Source: Novosphingobium subterraneum (lineage in GTDB: Bacteria > Pseudomonadota > Alphaproteobacteria > Sphingomonadales > Sphingomonadaceae). From it: DNA of 64,000 bases. The translations under genes were made by a program, and so were the position numbers. The notes beneath the pieces are model-generated. The model had not been told where the DNA came from. It saw only the letters and a program-made list of their open reading frames with translations, and made no database searches. Location: assembly GCF_000807925.1 (NCBI RefSeq), contig NZ_JRVC01000004.1, forward strand, positions 211,657 through 275,656, in the 5' to 3' direction. Positions 53,266-62,177 of the stretch are shown in pieces. Position 1 is the stretch's first letter; the number at the start of each line of letters is the position of its first letter.

Positions 53266-54690
53266 GTGGCTGACCAATACGACGTCATCGTCCTCGGATC
53301 GGGTCCCGGCGGCTATGTCGCGGCGATCCGCTGCGCGCAGCTCGGCCTGAAGACCGCCATTGTCGAGCGCGAGAACCTCGGCGGCATCTGCCTCAACTGG
53401 GGCTGCATCCCGACCAAGGCGCTGCTGCGCTCGGCCGAAGTGCTCAACCACATGAAGCATGCGGCCGCCTATGGCCTCGCCGCTGACAACATCCGCGCCG
53501 ACCTCGACGCGGTGGTGAAGCGCTCGCGCGGTGTGGCCAAGCAACTCAATCAGGGCGTCACGCACCTGATGAAGAAGAACAAGATCACCGTGCACATGGG
53601 CAACGGCGTGCTGAAGTCGGCGACTTCGGTCGAGGTGACCGGCGGCGTCGATGGCAAAGGGGGCACCGAGACGATCTCCGCCAAGCAAGTGATCGTCGCC
53701 ACCGGCGCCCGTGCTCGCGATCTGCCCTTCGCCAAGGCTGATGGCGAGCGCGTGTGGACTTATCGCCACGCGATGACGCCCAAGCAGATGCCGACCAAGC
53801 TGCTGGTCATCGGCTCTGGCGCGATCGGTATCGAATTTGCCAGCTTCTACAACGACATGGGCGCCGAAGTTACTGTCGTCGAGATGATGGATCGCGTCGT
53901 GCCGGTTGAAGATGCCGACGTGTCTGCATTCCTGGAAAAGGCGCTGACCAAGCAGGGCATGAAGATCATGACCGGCGCGGGCGTCGAGAGCCTTGCCGTC
54001 TCGGCCTCGGGCGTGAAGGCGAAGATCAAGGGCAAGGACGGCAAGGTTGCCGAGGCCGACTACAGCCACGTCATTGTTGCGGTCGGCATCGTGCCGAACA
54101 CCGAAAACATCGGCCTCGAAGCATTGGGCGTGAAGGCCGAGCGCGGGATCATCGCCATCGACGGCTATGGACGCACCAACGTCAAGGGTCTCTGGGCCAT
54201 CGGCGACGTGACGCCGGGGCCGTGGCTGGCGCACAAGGCAAGCCATGAAGGCGTGATCGCCGCCGAAGCCATTGCCGCCGAGCTCGGCAACAAGGACGTT
54301 CACCCGCACCCGATGGACCGCGCCAACATTCCGGGCTGCACCTACTGCCACCCCCAGATCGCCAGCGTCGGCCTGACCGAGGCCAAGGCCAAGGAAGCCG
54401 GCTACGAACTCAAGGTCGGCACGTTCCCGTTCATCGGCAACGGCAAGGCCATCGCCCTGGGCGAGCCCGAAGGCTTCGTGAAGACCGTGTTCGACGCCAA
54501 GACCGGCGAGCTATTGGGCGCGCACATGATCGGCGCGGAAGTGACCGAGATGATCCAGGGCTATGTCGTCGGCAAGACGCTCGAGACGACCGAGGCCGAA
54601 CTGATGCACACGGTGTTCCCGCACCCGACCATCAGCGAATCGATGCACGAAAGCGTCCTGGCGGCTTACGGGCGCGCGATCCACATCTGA
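53266..54690 (+). CDS. lpd: Dihydrolipoyl dehydrogenase (E3)
   Basis: A 474-residue FAD enzyme reoxidising lipoamide with NAD. FAD motif GSGPGGYVAAIR is at the start, the redox pair Cys42/Cys47 in GGICLNWGCIPTKALL, the NAD motif VIGSGAIGIEFASFY in the middle and the catalytic His region HTVFPHPTISESMHE at the C-terminus. GTG start at 53266 with AGGAG eight bases upstream. It follows pdhC and the thioesterase and likely serves the pyruvate and branched-chain complexes. Confidence 0.96.
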   Translation: MADQYDVIVLGSGPGGYVAAIRCAQLGLKTAIVERENLGGICLNWGCIPTKALLRSAEVLNHMKHAAAYGLAADNIRADLDAVVKRSRGVAKQLNQGVTHLMKKNKITVHMGNGVLKSATSVEVTGGVDGKGGTETISAKQVIVATGARARDLPFAKADGERVWTYRHAMTPKQMPTKLLVIGSGAIGIEFASFYNDMGAEVTVVEMMDRVVPVEDADVSAFLEKALTKQGMKIMTGAGVESLAVSASGVKAKIKGKDGKVAEADYSHVIVAVGIVPNTENIGLEALGVKAERGIIAIDGYGRTNVKGLWAIGDVTPGPWLAHKASHEGVIAAEAIAAELGNKDVHPHPMDRANIPGCTYCHPQIASVGLTEAKAKEAGYELKVGTFPFIGNGKAIALGEPEGFVKTVFDAKTGELLGAHMIGAEVTEMIQGYVVGKTLETTEAELMHTVFPHPTISESMHESVLAAYGRAIHI

Positions 54691-54711
54691 GGATCGGCAT
54701 CTGGCAACAAA

Positions 54712-54747
54712 AAGGGCGCGGACGGTCATCCATCCGCGCCCTTCTTT
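54712..54747 (+). terminator. Terminator after lpd
   Basis: An 11-bp perfect stem, AAGGGCGCGGA / TCCGCGCCCTT, with a 10-base loop and CTTT after it. It also lies at the 3' end of the convergent minus-strand gene. Confidence 0.85.
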
Positions 54748-54762
54748 GTCTAACTTGTGAAA

Positions 54763-55290
54763 TCAGTAAGGGATACTGTCCACGGTGAACGCGTTCACAA
54801 ACTGACCCGGCTGCATTACGGCTGACCGTCCGCTCACGAGCCACGTCGCGAAAACAGCCGCTACAGTGTTCCCCTTGCCTTCCTGGCGATGCACTCCGCG
54901 CATGGCATAGTCGGTGCCGCGGACGTTGATCTTGTTGAATGTCACTTCGAATTTCCCGGACTTGCCCCCGACGGCCTTCCCGGTCTTCCACGTGATAGTT
55001 CCTTCGACCTTGGACCCACGAGGAATAGCGACCGTTCCGTTTTCCAGCACATCGTTGACCACTGAAAAGTTGAACTTGTCACCGACCTCGACCTTTTTCG
55101 AAGTGATCTCGGTGTCGGGAGTTACCGGAACCAAAGTGCTCGCCGGCAGCAATCGGGCGGAGGTCTGAACAACTGCGGATTGGGCAGTAGGCGTTGCGGC
55201 GACTGTTGCAGTTTGGGATGTGGCTTCTTGCGCAAAACCAGTGGTGGCCGAAATCAAAAGGATTCCAGCGGCGCTTATGACGAACTTCAT
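54763..55290 (-). CDS. Secreted hypothetical protein
   Basis: A 175-residue protein. MKFVISAAGILLISATTGFAQE is a clean signal peptide, and GGAG lies six bases before the ATG at 55290. A Thr/Ala/Gln-rich linker leads to a beta-rich C-terminal region (VPVTPDTEITSKKVEVGDKF ... IPRGSKVEGTITWKTGKAVGG) that resembles the OB or SH3-like folds of TrbI/VirB10-type and related envelope proteins, but similarity is weak. No catalytic motif is visible. The protein is predicted periplasmic. Confidence 0.72.
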   Translation of the reverse strand: MKFVISAAGILLISATTGFAQEATSQTATVAATPTAQSAVVQTSARLLPASTLVPVTPDTEITSKKVEVGDKFNFSVVNDVLENGTVAIPRGSKVEGTITWKTGKAVGGKSGKFEVTFNKINVRGTDYAMRGVHRQEGKGNTVAAVFATWLVSGRSAVMQPGQFVNAFTVDSIPY

Positions 55291-55425
55291 GTGGTGCTCC
55301 ATTCCCCTGTTATTTCAGAGGCGTCCCACACGTGTTGCTGAAAGACAAGGTCCAAATTGAAACAATTCTTGTTGGGAAGGAACGCTCGCTTTTCTCGTCG
55401 CTTTCCAAGGTGAGGAGAGAGTTCA

Positions 55426-55569
55426 ATGGAATTCGAGATCGAAGAACCCCTGAATCCGCTGCCCTGGGAAGCAGAATGGCGCTGCAAGACGGTCAAGCCG
55501 GGTCATGCAGTCGACCGGGACGACATGAGCGTCAAGGCGCTGGAAATCCCGGAGTCAGAGGAAAGCTAA
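55426..55569 (+). CDS. Small acidic ORF, 47 residues
   Basis: An ATG at 55426 with GAGGAGAGAG a few bases upstream opens a 47-residue frame beginning MEFEIEEPLNPLPWEAEW and ending in a TAA just before tRNA-Ser. The peptide is acidic, has one Cys and two Trp residues and no hydrophobic segment. The strong ribosome site suggests it is translated. I know no family. Confidence 0.5.
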   Translation: MEFEIEEPLNPLPWEAEWRCKTVKPGHAVDRDDMSVKALEIPESEES

Positions 55570-55574
55570 AAATT

Positions 55575-55664
55575 TGGCGGACAGGGTGGGATTCGAACCC
55601 ACGGTGAGCTTCCACCCACGGCGGTTTTCAAGACCGCTGCCTTAAACCACTCGGCCACCTGTCC
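55575..55664 (-). tRNA. tRNA-Ser (anticodon TGA)
   Basis: A 90-nt class II tRNA on the minus strand: acceptor GGACAGG/CCTGTCC, discriminator G, encoded CCA, anticodon stem GCGGT/ACCGC with loop CTTGAAA giving TGA, and a long variable arm. Confidence 0.96.
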
Positions 55665-55774
55665 GCACTGCCGGCTTCGCCTTCTGGCGATGCTGGCTCG
55701 GCTCGCCGTTAGCGGGTTTGGCGTCGGTCGCAAAGGGGATTCCCAACCATGATGTTCCGTGCGACATCGGTTTG

Positions 55775-56821
55775 ATGATGTTTCTGAAGAATGCGAAGGC
55801 GATCCGGGCGTTTGGAGTGGCTGCCATGGCTCTGCTCGCCGCCGGCCCTGCCGCTGGGCAGGCCGATGAGGAAGAGGCAGGCTTTCAAGGGTATCTGCAA
55901 CTTCTTGCCGCGCGTGGACGGGCTGAAGGCGTCCGCGAATCGACAATTGCGGCAATGACTTCGGGCCTCACTCTCAACCAGCGTGTCATCCAGCTCGACC
56001 GTGCGCAGCCGGGATCATCGTCCGGCACCATCCCGGCTTTCGAGCCGTACCGTCGCCAGCATGTCGATTCGTCGCGCATTCTGCGGGGGCGTCGGCAATA
56101 TGCGGCGGTGAGCGGCCAGATTGGCGCGATCGAGCAGCGCTATGGCGTGCCTGGGCCGGTCTTGATGGCAATCTGGGGCCATGAAACCGATTACGGGGGC
56201 TATACCGGCAATTTCGATCTGCCACGAGCGCTGGCAACGCTCGCCTACGAAGGACGGCGACGGGAGCTGTTTGCCGACGAATTTGTTGCGGCGATGAAGA
56301 TGGTCGATCGGGGCGTGCCGCGGTCGAAGCTGGTCGGCAGCTGGGCAGGGGCTTTCGGCAATCCGCAATTCTTGCCCTCGGTCTATCTGCGCGTGGCGCA
56401 AGACGGCGATGGCGATGGTTTTGCCGACATCTGGAGCAGCCGCACCGATACGCTCGCCTCGATCGCAAATTACTTTCGCGATGCCGGTTGGCGTTCGGGG
56501 CAGCCTTGGGGCATTGCCGTCAGCGTGCCGGATGGGCTGGATCGCAACAGCCTTGGCACCACGCTGAAAAGCCCACGGTGCCCGCGCGTGTTCGACCGGC
56601 ATACCGGGTGGAAGACCATGGCCGAATGGCGCGCTCTGGGCATAGTGCCGCGGAGCGGCAGCTGGCCCGGCGACAATGTCATGGCCAGCCTGCTCGAACC
56701 CGATGGCAGAGGGCGGACCGCCTATCTGCTAACCGGAAATTATAGGGTTATCCTCGATTACAACTGCTCGAACTTTTACGCTCTGTCCGTAGGACTTCTT
56801 GCAGATGAGATCTCCCGTTAG
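55775..56821 (+). CDS. Lytic murein transglycosylase, MltB family
   Basis: A 348-residue cell-wall enzyme. The N-terminus (MMFLKNAKAIRAFGVAAMALLAAGPAAG) is a signal peptide. The SLT_2 domain shows RYGVPGPVLMAIWGHETDYG with the catalytic Glu in GHETDYG, then WAGAFGNPQFLPSVYLR, and a C-terminal NYRVILDYNCSNFYALSVGLL typical of the family. It cleaves the MurNAc-GlcNAc bond, giving anhydro products. ATGs at 55775 and 55778 are both possible. It overlaps the next gene by 17 bases. Confidence 0.92.
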   Translation: MMFLKNAKAIRAFGVAAMALLAAGPAAGQADEEEAGFQGYLQLLAARGRAEGVRESTIAAMTSGLTLNQRVIQLDRAQPGSSSGTIPAFEPYRRQHVDSSRILRGRRQYAAVSGQIGAIEQRYGVPGPVLMAIWGHETDYGGYTGNFDLPRALATLAYEGRRRELFADEFVAAMKMVDRGVPRSKLVGSWAGAFGNPQFLPSVYLRVAQDGDGDGFADIWSSRTDTLASIANYFRDAGWRSGQPWGIAVSVPDGLDRNSLGTTLKSPRCPRVFDRHTGWKTMAEWRALGIVPRSGSWPGDNVMASLLEPDGRGRTAYLLTGNYRVILDYNCSNFYALSVGLLADEISR

Positions 56822-57761
56822 CCGAATTGCACTCGTTGCCACGCTGCTGCTTGCTGCTTGTGGCGGTGCGAATGCCCGCGTTTCAGCAGTTTCCGAGGCT
56901 GGTGGCCCAGGTCCAGCGGGCGATTATCCGATGGTGCTGGGGGCGCCGTTCGTCGTCGACGGGGTGACCTATACGCCCGCCGACACGCTGAATTACGATT
57001 CGGTCGGCTATGCCGAGGCTGTCGCCGGGGCGGGCGTTTCCGGTGCCCACAGAACCCTGCCGTTGCCGAGCTACGTCGAAGTCACTTCGCTCGACACCGG
57101 CAAGACCATCCTCGTCCGACTGACCGAACGCGGCCCCATGACCGGCAATGGTCTGGTGGCGCTGTCGGCGGGCGCATGGACGCAACTCGGCGCTGCGCCA
57201 GGTGCGCGTCTGCCTGTGCGCGTTCGCCGTGTGAACCCGCCCGAGGCCGAGCGGGCGTTGCTCAGGACAGGCCATCAGGCTCCCGCACGGATGGATACGC
57301 CGCCGGGCTTGCTGGCTGCGCTGAAGCGGAAGCTCGGCATCGCGCCTGCTGCCTTGCCGGCCGACACCGTCGCCGAGCCGACCTTGCCGAAACCCGCCGC
57401 GCCCGCGAAGCCCGAACCGAAGGTTGCCGCCCAACCTGCCCCTGCCAAGCCTGCTCCCGCCAGGCTGGATGCGCCGGTTGCGGCCAAGGAAGCGCCCCCG
57501 CCTGCTACTCCGAAGCCCGCTACCCCGAAGCCTTTACCCACTTCTGCCTCGGCAAAAGGCTTTCTTATCCAGGTAGGCGCATACTCCACGCAGGCACGTG
57601 CCGATGCCGCCGCCAGGGCGACCGGCGGTTCGGTGTCGCAGGTCGGCAAGCTGTGGCGCGTGCGTGTCGGACCGCACAAGGATCGTGGACAAGCAGATGC
57701 AGCGCTGGCGAAGGTTCGCGCGGGCGGCTATGCCGACGCAAGGGTCGTTTTCGCGCCGTGA
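56805..57761 (+). CDS. rlpA: RlpA-like SPOR-domain lipoprotein
   Basis: A 318-residue predicted lipoprotein (SRIALVATLLLAACGG). A degenerate double-psi beta-barrel (about 60-145) contains VRLTERGPMTGNGLVALSAGAW, where the RlpA motif normally reads NDRGPF. A long Pro/Ala/Lys linker follows, then a C-terminal SPOR domain from about residue 248 (GFLIQVGAYSTQARADA ... KLWRVRVGPHKDRGQAD) that binds denuded septal glycans. Its start inside the upstream gene and its place before the D,D-carboxypeptidase gene suggest a role in septal wall remodelling. Confidence 0.83.
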   Translation: MRSPVSRIALVATLLLAACGGANARVSAVSEAGGPGPAGDYPMVLGAPFVVDGVTYTPADTLNYDSVGYAEAVAGAGVSGAHRTLPLPSYVEVTSLDTGKTILVRLTERGPMTGNGLVALSAGAWTQLGAAPGARLPVRVRRVNPPEAERALLRTGHQAPARMDTPPGLLAALKRKLGIAPAALPADTVAEPTLPKPAAPAKPEPKVAAQPAPAKPAPARLDAPVAAKEAPPPATPKPATPKPLPTSASAKGFLIQVGAYSTQARADAAARATGGSVSQVGKLWRVRVGPHKDRGQADAALAKVRAGGYADARVVFAP

Positions 57762-57797
57762 CCTGATAGGCGCGAAGCGACCGGCGTTGTCCGGGGA

Positions 57798-58979
57798 TTG
57801 CACTTGCGTTTGAAGGTCGTGACAATTGCGATGGCTGCCACGCTGGCAGCCCTGCCGGTGCAAGCCGCGGCGCCAGAGTTCCGTGGAGCGGATCCGCTCG
57901 GTTCGATGCCCCGGATCGACGCGCCGATTGCGTTGATGCTTGATGTCGGCTCAGGGCGCGTGCTTTTCTCGCGCGATCCGCATCGGCGTTTCGTCCCAGC
58001 CTCGATCACCAAGATCATGACTAGCTACGTCGCGTTCGACCTGATTTCGAAGGGCAAGCTGCGGCTCGACCAGCGCATCCCGATCCGGCCCGAAACCTTC
58101 CGCAAGTGGCGCAATGTCGGCAGCACGATGTTCCTGCCCGCCGAAGCGCAGCCCACGGTGGCGGAACTGATCGAGGGCATCGTCACGGTTTCGGCCAATG
58201 ATGCCTGCGTCGTGCTGGCCGAGGGGGCAACCGGCTCCGTGCCCGCCTTCACTGCGCTGATGAATCAGGCGGCCGACGAGCTCGGCATGCGCGACAGCCA
58301 CTTCAACACGCCAAATGGCTGGATGGACGAGGGCCAGACCTACGTTACCGCTGCGGACCTGGCGACGCTGAGCGGCGCGCTGATGACTCGCTTCCCGGAC
58401 CTGTACCGTCGCTTCTATGGCCATTCGCAGATGACCTGGAACGGCATCACCCAGCCCAACCACAACCCGCTCTACGGCCACACCGAAGGTGCGGACGGCG
58501 TGAAGACGGGCTTTACCAACGAGGCGGGCTACGGCTTCGTCGGCTCGGCCCAGCGCAACGGGCGGCGGCTTGTCATGGTGCTTGGCGGCTATGACCGGCC
58601 GATTGACCGCACCAACCAGTCACGCGCGTTCATCGAATGGGGCTTTGCCGCCTGGGATGCCAAACCTATCTATCGCAAAGGCTCTGCCCTTGGCTCGGCG
58701 GCGGTGCAGGGTGGCGAAGCTCGCCAGGTATCGCTTGTTGCGCCTCATGACCTGAGCGTGACCATGCCCAAGGGAGCAGCGAGCAAGTACAGGCTGTCGG
58801 TGCGCTACAAGGGTCCGTTGAAGGCGCCCATCCGCAAGGGTGAAACCGTGGCGAGCCTCCTCGTTCGCGTGCCCGGAGAGCCGGTTCATGTCCTGCCGCT
58901 CGCCGCCGGTGAGGATGTGGCACGCGGCGGCGTGTTGGCCCGCCTGCGCAATGGTGCAATGGGGCTGGTCGGCCTGTGA
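57798..58979 (+). CDS. dacA: D-alanyl-D-alanine carboxypeptidase (PBP5-type)
   Basis: A 393-residue penicillin-binding protein removing the terminal D-Ala of pentapeptides. Signal peptide at residues 1-24. The S11 triads are present: SITK at 69-72, SAN at 132-134 and KTG at 236-238. A C-terminal beta domain follows the peptidase. No ATG or GTG starts near the signal, so initiation is probably at TTG 57798 or TTG 57804. It overlaps tmk by GTGA. Confidence 0.92.
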   Translation: MHLRLKVVTIAMAATLAALPVQAAAPEFRGADPLGSMPRIDAPIALMLDVGSGRVLFSRDPHRRFVPASITKIMTSYVAFDLISKGKLRLDQRIPIRPETFRKWRNVGSTMFLPAEAQPTVAELIEGIVTVSANDACVVLAEGATGSVPAFTALMNQAADELGMRDSHFNTPNGWMDEGQTYVTAADLATLSGALMTRFPDLYRRFYGHSQMTWNGITQPNHNPLYGHTEGADGVKTGFTNEAGYGFVGSAQRNGRRLVMVLGGYDRPIDRTNQSRAFIEWGFAAWDAKPIYRKGSALGSAAVQGGEARQVSLVAPHDLSVTMPKGAASKYRLSVRYKGPLKAPIRKGETVASLLVRVPGEPVHVLPLAAGEDVARGGVLARLRNGAMGLVGL

Positions 58980-59611
58980 GCGCTGCACCGGGCCGCTTCA
59001 TTGCGCTTGAAGGCGGCGAGGGCGTTGGCAAGTCGACGCAGGGGCGGATGCTTGCTGAAGCCTTGCGTGCCCGCGGGCTGGAAGTCGTGACGACGCGCGA
59101 ACCGGGTGGGACTGCGGGCGCCGAGGCGATCCGCACCATGCTGCTCACCACCGATGGGGAGGGATGGGGCGCCCGCGCCGAGGCCCTGCTCTTCGCCGCG
59201 GCCCGTGCCGATCACGTCGAGAAGCTCATCCGGCCTGCCATCGCGCGCGGGGCATGGGTGATCTGTGACCGCTTCGTCGACAGCAGCCGTGCCTATCAGG
59301 GCGGTGGCGGCGGGCTTTCCGACACTGACGTTCTTGACCTGCACCGCATCGGCAGCGAGGGCCTCTTGCCGGACCTTACGGTCCTGCTCACCGTACGCCC
59401 GGAAGTGTCGGCCCAGCGTCTCGCCATGCGTGATGGTGGCGCGGGTGATCGCATCGAGAGCCGCGGTGCACCCTATCATGCCCGTGTGGCCGAGGCTTTC
59501 CGCGCCTTTGCCGCGCAAGACCCGGACCGCTTTGCTGTGATCGATGCCGAGGGATCGCCCGCTGACGTGCATTCGAGGATCATGGCCCGTATCGCAGGCT
59601 TTCTCACATGA
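58976..59611 (+). CDS. tmk: Thymidylate kinase
   Basis: A 211-residue kinase phosphorylating dTMP to dTDP. The P-loop EGGEGVGKST is at residues 13-22, REPGGT in the dTMP site, and DRFVDSSRAYQGGG carries the DR motif. Starts at a GTG inside the stop of dacA and ends overlapping holB as ATGA. Downstream partner of ThyA in dTTP synthesis. Confidence 0.96.
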   Translation: MSAAPGRFIALEGGEGVGKSTQGRMLAEALRARGLEVVTTREPGGTAGAEAIRTMLLTTDGEGWGARAEALLFAAARADHVEKLIRPAIARGAWVICDRFVDSSRAYQGGGGGLSDTDVLDLHRIGSEGLLPDLTVLLTVRPEVSAQRLAMRDGGAGDRIESRGAPYHARVAEAFRAFAAQDPDRFAVIDAEGSPADVHSRIMARIAGFLT

Positions 59612-60576
59612 GCGAGCGCATGATTGGCCATGACGAAGCCTGGCGCATCTGGCGCGCGGCCATTGCCGGCGAACGCATGCACCATGGCTGGATTCTCGCC
59701 GGGCGCGAGGGCCTCGGCAAGGCCAGCTTCGCTCGTGCGGCTGCCGCAGAGCTTGTTGCCGAACCCGGAGTGCCGCAACCGCCGGTCGAGGCGCATCCCG
59801 ACATTCTGACGCTCTTCCCGCTCCCCGCCAATGACGACGAGGCCAAGAAGCGCGACGAGGGCAAGCCCTATCAGTTGAAGCGCAGCATCTCTGTCGATCA
59901 GGTCCGCGCGCTGCAGCGGCGCCTCACGACCCGCCCAACACTGGGGCGGCGGCGGGCGGTGATCATCGATTCGGCTGACCTGCTTGAGAAGAGCGCGGTG
60001 AACGCATTGCTCAAGAGCCTTGAAGAACCGCCCGTCGGCACCTTCTTCCTGCTCGTCGTCCACGCTCTCGGCCGCTTGCTGCCGACAGTCCGGTCACGCT
60101 GCACCGTGGTGCGGTTCCATCCACTTTCGGCGAGCGACGTTTCGCGCGCCCTGGATCATGCAGCACCAGAACTCGATGCCGAGACCCGCAAGGGCGCATT
60201 GGCGGTCGCGGGAGGATCGCCCGGCGCGGCCCTGGCCTTCGCGGCGCAGGACCTGGGCAAGGCGCAGGCGCTGTTCGCCCGGATCGTCGAACATGGCGAT
60301 CCTGACCTCTCGCTACGCGGCGCCTTGGCCGGGGCGCTCGGCGCGCGACCGGACCGTGAAAGGATCGCCGCCGCCATAGAAGCTGCGCGGATGACCGTGG
60401 TCGGCGCGCTCGATCGTGTCGACGATGCTGCCAAGGTGCGGCTTGTCGAAGTCCATGCCCGCCTGGTCCGGCTTGCCGGCGAAGCGCCGATCTACAACTT
60501 TGATCCATCGATGCTGACCATGGAAATCGGCTCCTTGCTGGCATCGGCCGCGCCGACTAGGGAAGGGGCGCGATAA
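59608..60576 (+). CDS. holB: DNA polymerase III subunit delta prime
   Basis: A 322-residue clamp-loader subunit. The AAA+ fold is visible: GREGLGKASFARAAAAELV in the P-loop position, SAVNALLKSLEEPPVGTFFLLV, and the sensor-like VRSRCTVVRFHPL. The zinc cysteines of E. coli delta prime are absent from the corresponding loop. It loads the beta clamp with the tau/gamma and delta subunits. It overlaps tmk by four bases. Confidence 0.93.
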   Translation: MSERMIGHDEAWRIWRAAIAGERMHHGWILAGREGLGKASFARAAAAELVAEPGVPQPPVEAHPDILTLFPLPANDDEAKKRDEGKPYQLKRSISVDQVRALQRRLTTRPTLGRRRAVIIDSADLLEKSAVNALLKSLEEPPVGTFFLLVVHALGRLLPTVRSRCTVVRFHPLSASDVSRALDHAAPELDAETRKGALAVAGGSPGAALAFAAQDLGKAQALFARIVEHGDPDLSLRGALAGALGARPDRERIAAAIEAARMTVVGALDRVDDAAKVRLVEVHARLVRLAGEAPIYNFDPSMLTMEIGSLLASAAPTREGAR

Positions 60577-60611
60577 GCCACCGGATTCCCTTTCAGAAAG
60601 CGACTGGCCCA

Positions 60612-62177
60612 ATGGGCGAACCCTTCTACATCACCACCGCCATTTCCTACCCCAACGGGAAGCCGCACATCGGCCATGCCTACGAAGCGATTGCGGCTGA
60701 CGTGATCGCGCGGTTCCAGCGGGCCATGGGGCGCGACGTGCGCTTCCAGACGGGCACGGACGAACACGGCCTGAAGATGGCGCAGAAGGCGCGCGAGCTG
60801 GGCATAACGCCGCGCGAGCTTTCAGATGAAATGTCTTCGTATTTCATAAAGATGTGCGATGAGCTTAACGTTTCGTACGACGTCTTTATCCGGACAACAG
60901 AAGAACGCCATCACGCCTCGACCCAGGAACTCTGGCGGCGCATGGAAGCCAGCGGCGATCTCTACCTTGATCGCTACGAAGGCTGGTACTCGGTCCGCGA
61001 CGAAGCGTTCTATGATGAAAGTGAACTGGTGGCCGGGGAAGGGGGCGAGAAGCTCTCGCCGCAGGGAACACCGGTAGAGTGGACCGTCGAGGTATCCTGG
61101 TTCTTCCGCCTCTCGAAGTACGCCGAGCCTCTCCTGAAGCTCTACAACGAGAACCCGCAATTCATCCAGCCCGACAGCCGCCGCAACGAGGTGATGCGCT
61201 TCGTCGAAGGTGGTCTGCGCGATCTCTCGGTCTCGCGCACCAGCTTCGACTGGGGCGTGAAGGTGCCGGGCAGCGACGGCCACGTCATGTACGTGTGGGT
61301 CGATGCGCTGACGAACTACGTCACCGGGCTCGGGTTTCCCGATGAATCCGGCGACTTTGCAAGGTATTGGCCCGCGAACCTCCACCTGATCGGCAAGGAC
61401 ATCGTCCGCTTTCACACGGTTTACTGGCCGGCGTTCCTCATGAGCGCGAATATCGCCCTGCCCAAGCAGGTCTTCGGCCATGGCTTCCTGCTCAATCGCG
61501 GGCAGAAGGAATCCAAGTCGCTCGGCAACGTCACCGATCCGCTGGAACTGGCGGAGCGTTTTGGCGTCGATCCGCTGCGTTATTTCCTCATGCGCGAAGT
61601 CGCCTTCGGGCAGGACGGGTCGTACTCCCCGGAAGCGATTGTCACGCGCTGCAATGCAGAGTTGGCAAACAGCTACGGCAATCTTGTCCAGCGAACACTG
61701 TCCATGATTTTCAAGAACATGGACGGGACACTTGAGAAGTTTGCAAGCTCCGAGGCCGACGATGCGCTGCTCGCCACCGTGTTCACAGCCTGCCGGGACG
61801 AACTGCCGCGCGAGTTCGAGGCACTGAACTTCTCTGCAGGTATCGATGCGTGGATGCGCGCGGTCTTCGCATGCAATGCCTACGTTGACGAGCAGGCCCC
61901 CTGGGCCCTGCGCAAGACCGATCCGGAACGAATGAAGGCGGTGCTGCTTACCCTGTTCATGGCCATCAGGGATCTGACAATCGCGATTGCGCCGGTGGTG
62001 CCCGCCGCTGCTGCCAAGGTCCTCGACCAGCTCGGCGTACCCGGCGACGCTCGCACGTTTGCAGCCCTGACCGATGCCGACTGGTATCTGGCGCGCGTGG
62101 CTACCGGTGAAAAGCTCGCGCAGCCGGTGCCGGCGTTCCCGCGCCTCGAAATGCCCGAGGAGCCTGCCTCGGCATGA
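60612..62177 (+). CDS. metG: Methionyl-tRNA synthetase
   Basis: A 521-residue class I synthetase. The HIGH-type motif lies in ISYPNGKPHIGHAYEAIAAD and the KMSKS-type motif reads KESKSLGN. TGTDEHGLKMAQ and SWFFRLSKY are also typical. The C-terminal dimerisation domain of longer MetRS is absent, as in many bacteria. It lies 35 bases after holB and overlaps tatD by four bases. Confidence 0.96.
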   Translation: MGEPFYITTAISYPNGKPHIGHAYEAIAADVIARFQRAMGRDVRFQTGTDEHGLKMAQKARELGITPRELSDEMSSYFIKMCDELNVSYDVFIRTTEERHHASTQELWRRMEASGDLYLDRYEGWYSVRDEAFYDESELVAGEGGEKLSPQGTPVEWTVEVSWFFRLSKYAEPLLKLYNENPQFIQPDSRRNEVMRFVEGGLRDLSVSRTSFDWGVKVPGSDGHVMYVWVDALTNYVTGLGFPDESGDFARYWPANLHLIGKDIVRFHTVYWPAFLMSANIALPKQVFGHGFLLNRGQKESKSLGNVTDPLELAERFGVDPLRYFLMREVAFGQDGSYSPEAIVTRCNAELANSYGNLVQRTLSMIFKNMDGTLEKFASSEADDALLATVFTACRDELPREFEALNFSAGIDAWMRAVFACNAYVDEQAPWALRKTDPERMKAVLLTLFMAIRDLTIAIAPVVPAAAAKVLDQLGVPGDARTFAALTDADWYLARVATGEKLAQPVPAFPRLEMPEEPASA

